Below, piece after piece: positions 5,196-5,881 of a stretch of DNA of 5,881 bases. Made by a program: the position numbers and the translations under genes. The DNA lies in contig JBEKHI010000476.1 in NCBI GenBank assembly GCA_050012355.1, positions 1 through 5,881 on the forward strand. The letters are read 5' to 3'. Each line of letters starts with the position of its first letter. Within the stretch, counting starts at the first letter, position 1. The notes beneath the pieces were generated by a model. It made no database searches. It worked only from the letters and a program-made list of their open reading frames with translations, and was not told the origin of the DNA. The stretch is from JBEKHI01 sp050012355. Lineage in GTDB: Bacteria > Actinomycetota > Actinomycetes > Streptosporangiales > Streptosporangiaceae.

Positions 5196-5881
5196 CGACC
5201 GTGACCGCGAGCGATGGCGTGCCGCTCGCGGTGTTTTCGGAGGGCTCAGCTTCCGAGGGCTCCGCCGAGCGGACCGCGCTGCTGGTGCACGGGTATCCGG
5301 ACACCCACCGGGTGTGGGACGACGTCGCATCGGCACTGGTGGAAGCAGGGTTCCGCGTCGTGCGGTACGACGTGCGCGGCGCGGGTTCGTCGGGCGCGCC
5401 GGCCAGCCGGGACGGGTACCGGCTGGACCAGCTCGCCGACGACCTGTTCACGGTGATCGACGCGATCGGCGGCGGGCCGGTCCACTTGGTCGGCCACGAC
5501 TGGGGCTCGATCCAGTCATGGCACGCGGTAACCGATCCGCGAGCGCCTGGCCGGATCGCCACGTTCACCTCGATCTCCGGACCGTCGCTCGATCACGCGG
5601 CGTCCTGGTTCCGGCGGCGGCTCACGCCCGGTGGCATCGGGCTGGCGGCGCGCCAGGCGGGCAAATCGTGGTACATCGGGGTATTCCGGCTCCCCGGCGT
5701 CGCGGAACTGATGGTGCGCCGGGTCTTCCCGACCCGTTCCGCCGACGCGGTACGCGGCCTGGAACTGTACCGGGCGAACTTCGGTTCCCGCCGCCCCCTG
5801 CGGTTCGGGACCTCCATCCCGGTGCAGGTCATCGCCCTGCTGCGGGACCGGTACGTGAGCCCGTCCCTAGCGACCGACGAC
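5192..5881 (+). CDS. Epoxide-hydrolase-like alpha/beta hydrolase, 3'-truncated; possibly N-terminal part of an EphD-like hydrolase-SDR fusion
   Basis: The reading frame starts at GTG 5192, overlapping the previous stop by 4 nt (GTGA), and is still open after 230 codons at the window edge. It has the alpha/beta-hydrolase motifs of epoxide hydrolases and haloalkane dehalogenases: HGYP (H33-P36, oxyanion loop), YDVRGAGSS (59-67) and the nucleophile elbow GHDWGS with Asp D103 as nucleophile. An Asp rather than Ser nucleophile, together with HGYP, favours epoxide hydrolase. Y161 (SWYIGVF) is a candidate lid tyrosine. D219 (LRDRYVSP), after the PVQVIALL strand, is the likely charge-relay acid. The catalytic His would be beyond the edge. 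Overall it resembles the N-terminal half of mycobacterial EphD-type proteins, in which a short-chain dehydrogenase domain follows; whether one follows here cannot be seen. Residues 16-25 are a tandem SEGSA repeat. As the fourth gene of the operon it could hydrolyse an epoxide made upstream (inference). Confidence 0.88.
   Translation, partial: MTTVTASDGVPLAVFSEGSASEGSAERTALLVHGYPDTHRVWDDVASALVEAGFRVVRYDVRGAGSSGAPASRDGYRLDQLADDLFTVIDAIGGGPVHLVGHDWGSIQSWHAVTDPRAPGRIATFTSISGPSLDHAASWFRRRLTPGGIGLAARQAGKSWYIGVFRLPGVAELMVRRVFPTRSADAVRGLELYRANFGSRRPLRFGTSIPVQVIALLRDRYVSPSLATDD
5237..5266 (+). repeat. Tandem 15-bp duplication encoding SEGSA-SEGSA
   Basis: Two adjacent 15-nt units (5237-5251 and 5252-5266) match at 12 of 15 positions, and all differences are at third codon positions. 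They encode SEGSA twice, in a loop between the first two beta strands of the alpha/beta hydrolase. Confidence 0.7.

Noticed and set aside
4296..5336. Long minus-strand open frame of 346 codons opposite the M24-like gene
   Set aside because: Low-complexity Arg/Pro-rich translation with no motifs, lying opposite the M24-like gene and the gene ends flanking it. It is an artefact of GC-rich third positions.
1..5881. CRISPR arrays, tRNA/rRNA genes, insertion sequences, attachment sites
   Set aside because: No spaced repeats, cloverleaf-like sequence, transposase motifs or terminal inverted repeats were seen. Gaps between genes are at most 55 nt.

Overview
The window is about 70% GC with strong G/C preference at third codon positions. 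It uses GTG starts, 4-nt GTGA stop/start overlaps, TANNNT-type -10 elements and a U-tract-less hairpin terminator. This points to a high-GC actinobacterium; the genus cannot be named from the sequence.

Layout. (1) Positions 1-1940 (+) hold the 3' part of a secreted S53 (sedolisin/kumamolisin-type) serine-carboxyl peptidase. Its true start lies upstream, and the tail of a signal peptide is visible at the left edge. (2) A perfect 15-bp hairpin at 1947-1982 separates this gene from a convergent TetR-family repressor gene (1996-2583, minus strand). (3) A 45-bp divergent control region (2584-2628) carries a near-perfect 15-bp palindrome, a plausible leaderless tetR promoter and a plausible sigma70-type promoter for the genes to the right. 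(4) From 2629 to the window end runs one tight plus-strand operon: a ferritin-like di-iron protein of the type usually annotated 'metal-dependent hydrolase', a PDR-type flavin/[2Fe-2S] reductase (3-nt gap), an M24 metallopeptidase-like protein (4-nt overlap), and an epoxide-hydrolase-like alpha/beta hydrolase (4-nt overlap) that is cut by the right edge.

How the genes may work together (inference). The first operon protein has a complete E...ExxH...E...ExxH carboxylate di-iron signature and is co-transcribed with an electron-transfer reductase. An O2-activating oxygenase or desaturase role therefore fits better than hydrolysis. The last gene has the HGYP and GHDWG motifs of epoxide hydrolases and resembles the N-terminal half of EphD-like hydrolase/short-chain dehydrogenase fusions. 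A pathway of oxidation or epoxidation, then hydrolysis, then dehydrogenation of a hydrophobic substrate is a coherent but unproven reading, with the divergent TetR protein as likely substrate-responsive repressor. The M24-like protein appears to have lost two of five canonical metal ligands, so it may be a non-peptidase helper or binding protein. The S53 peptidase is probably functionally unrelated.
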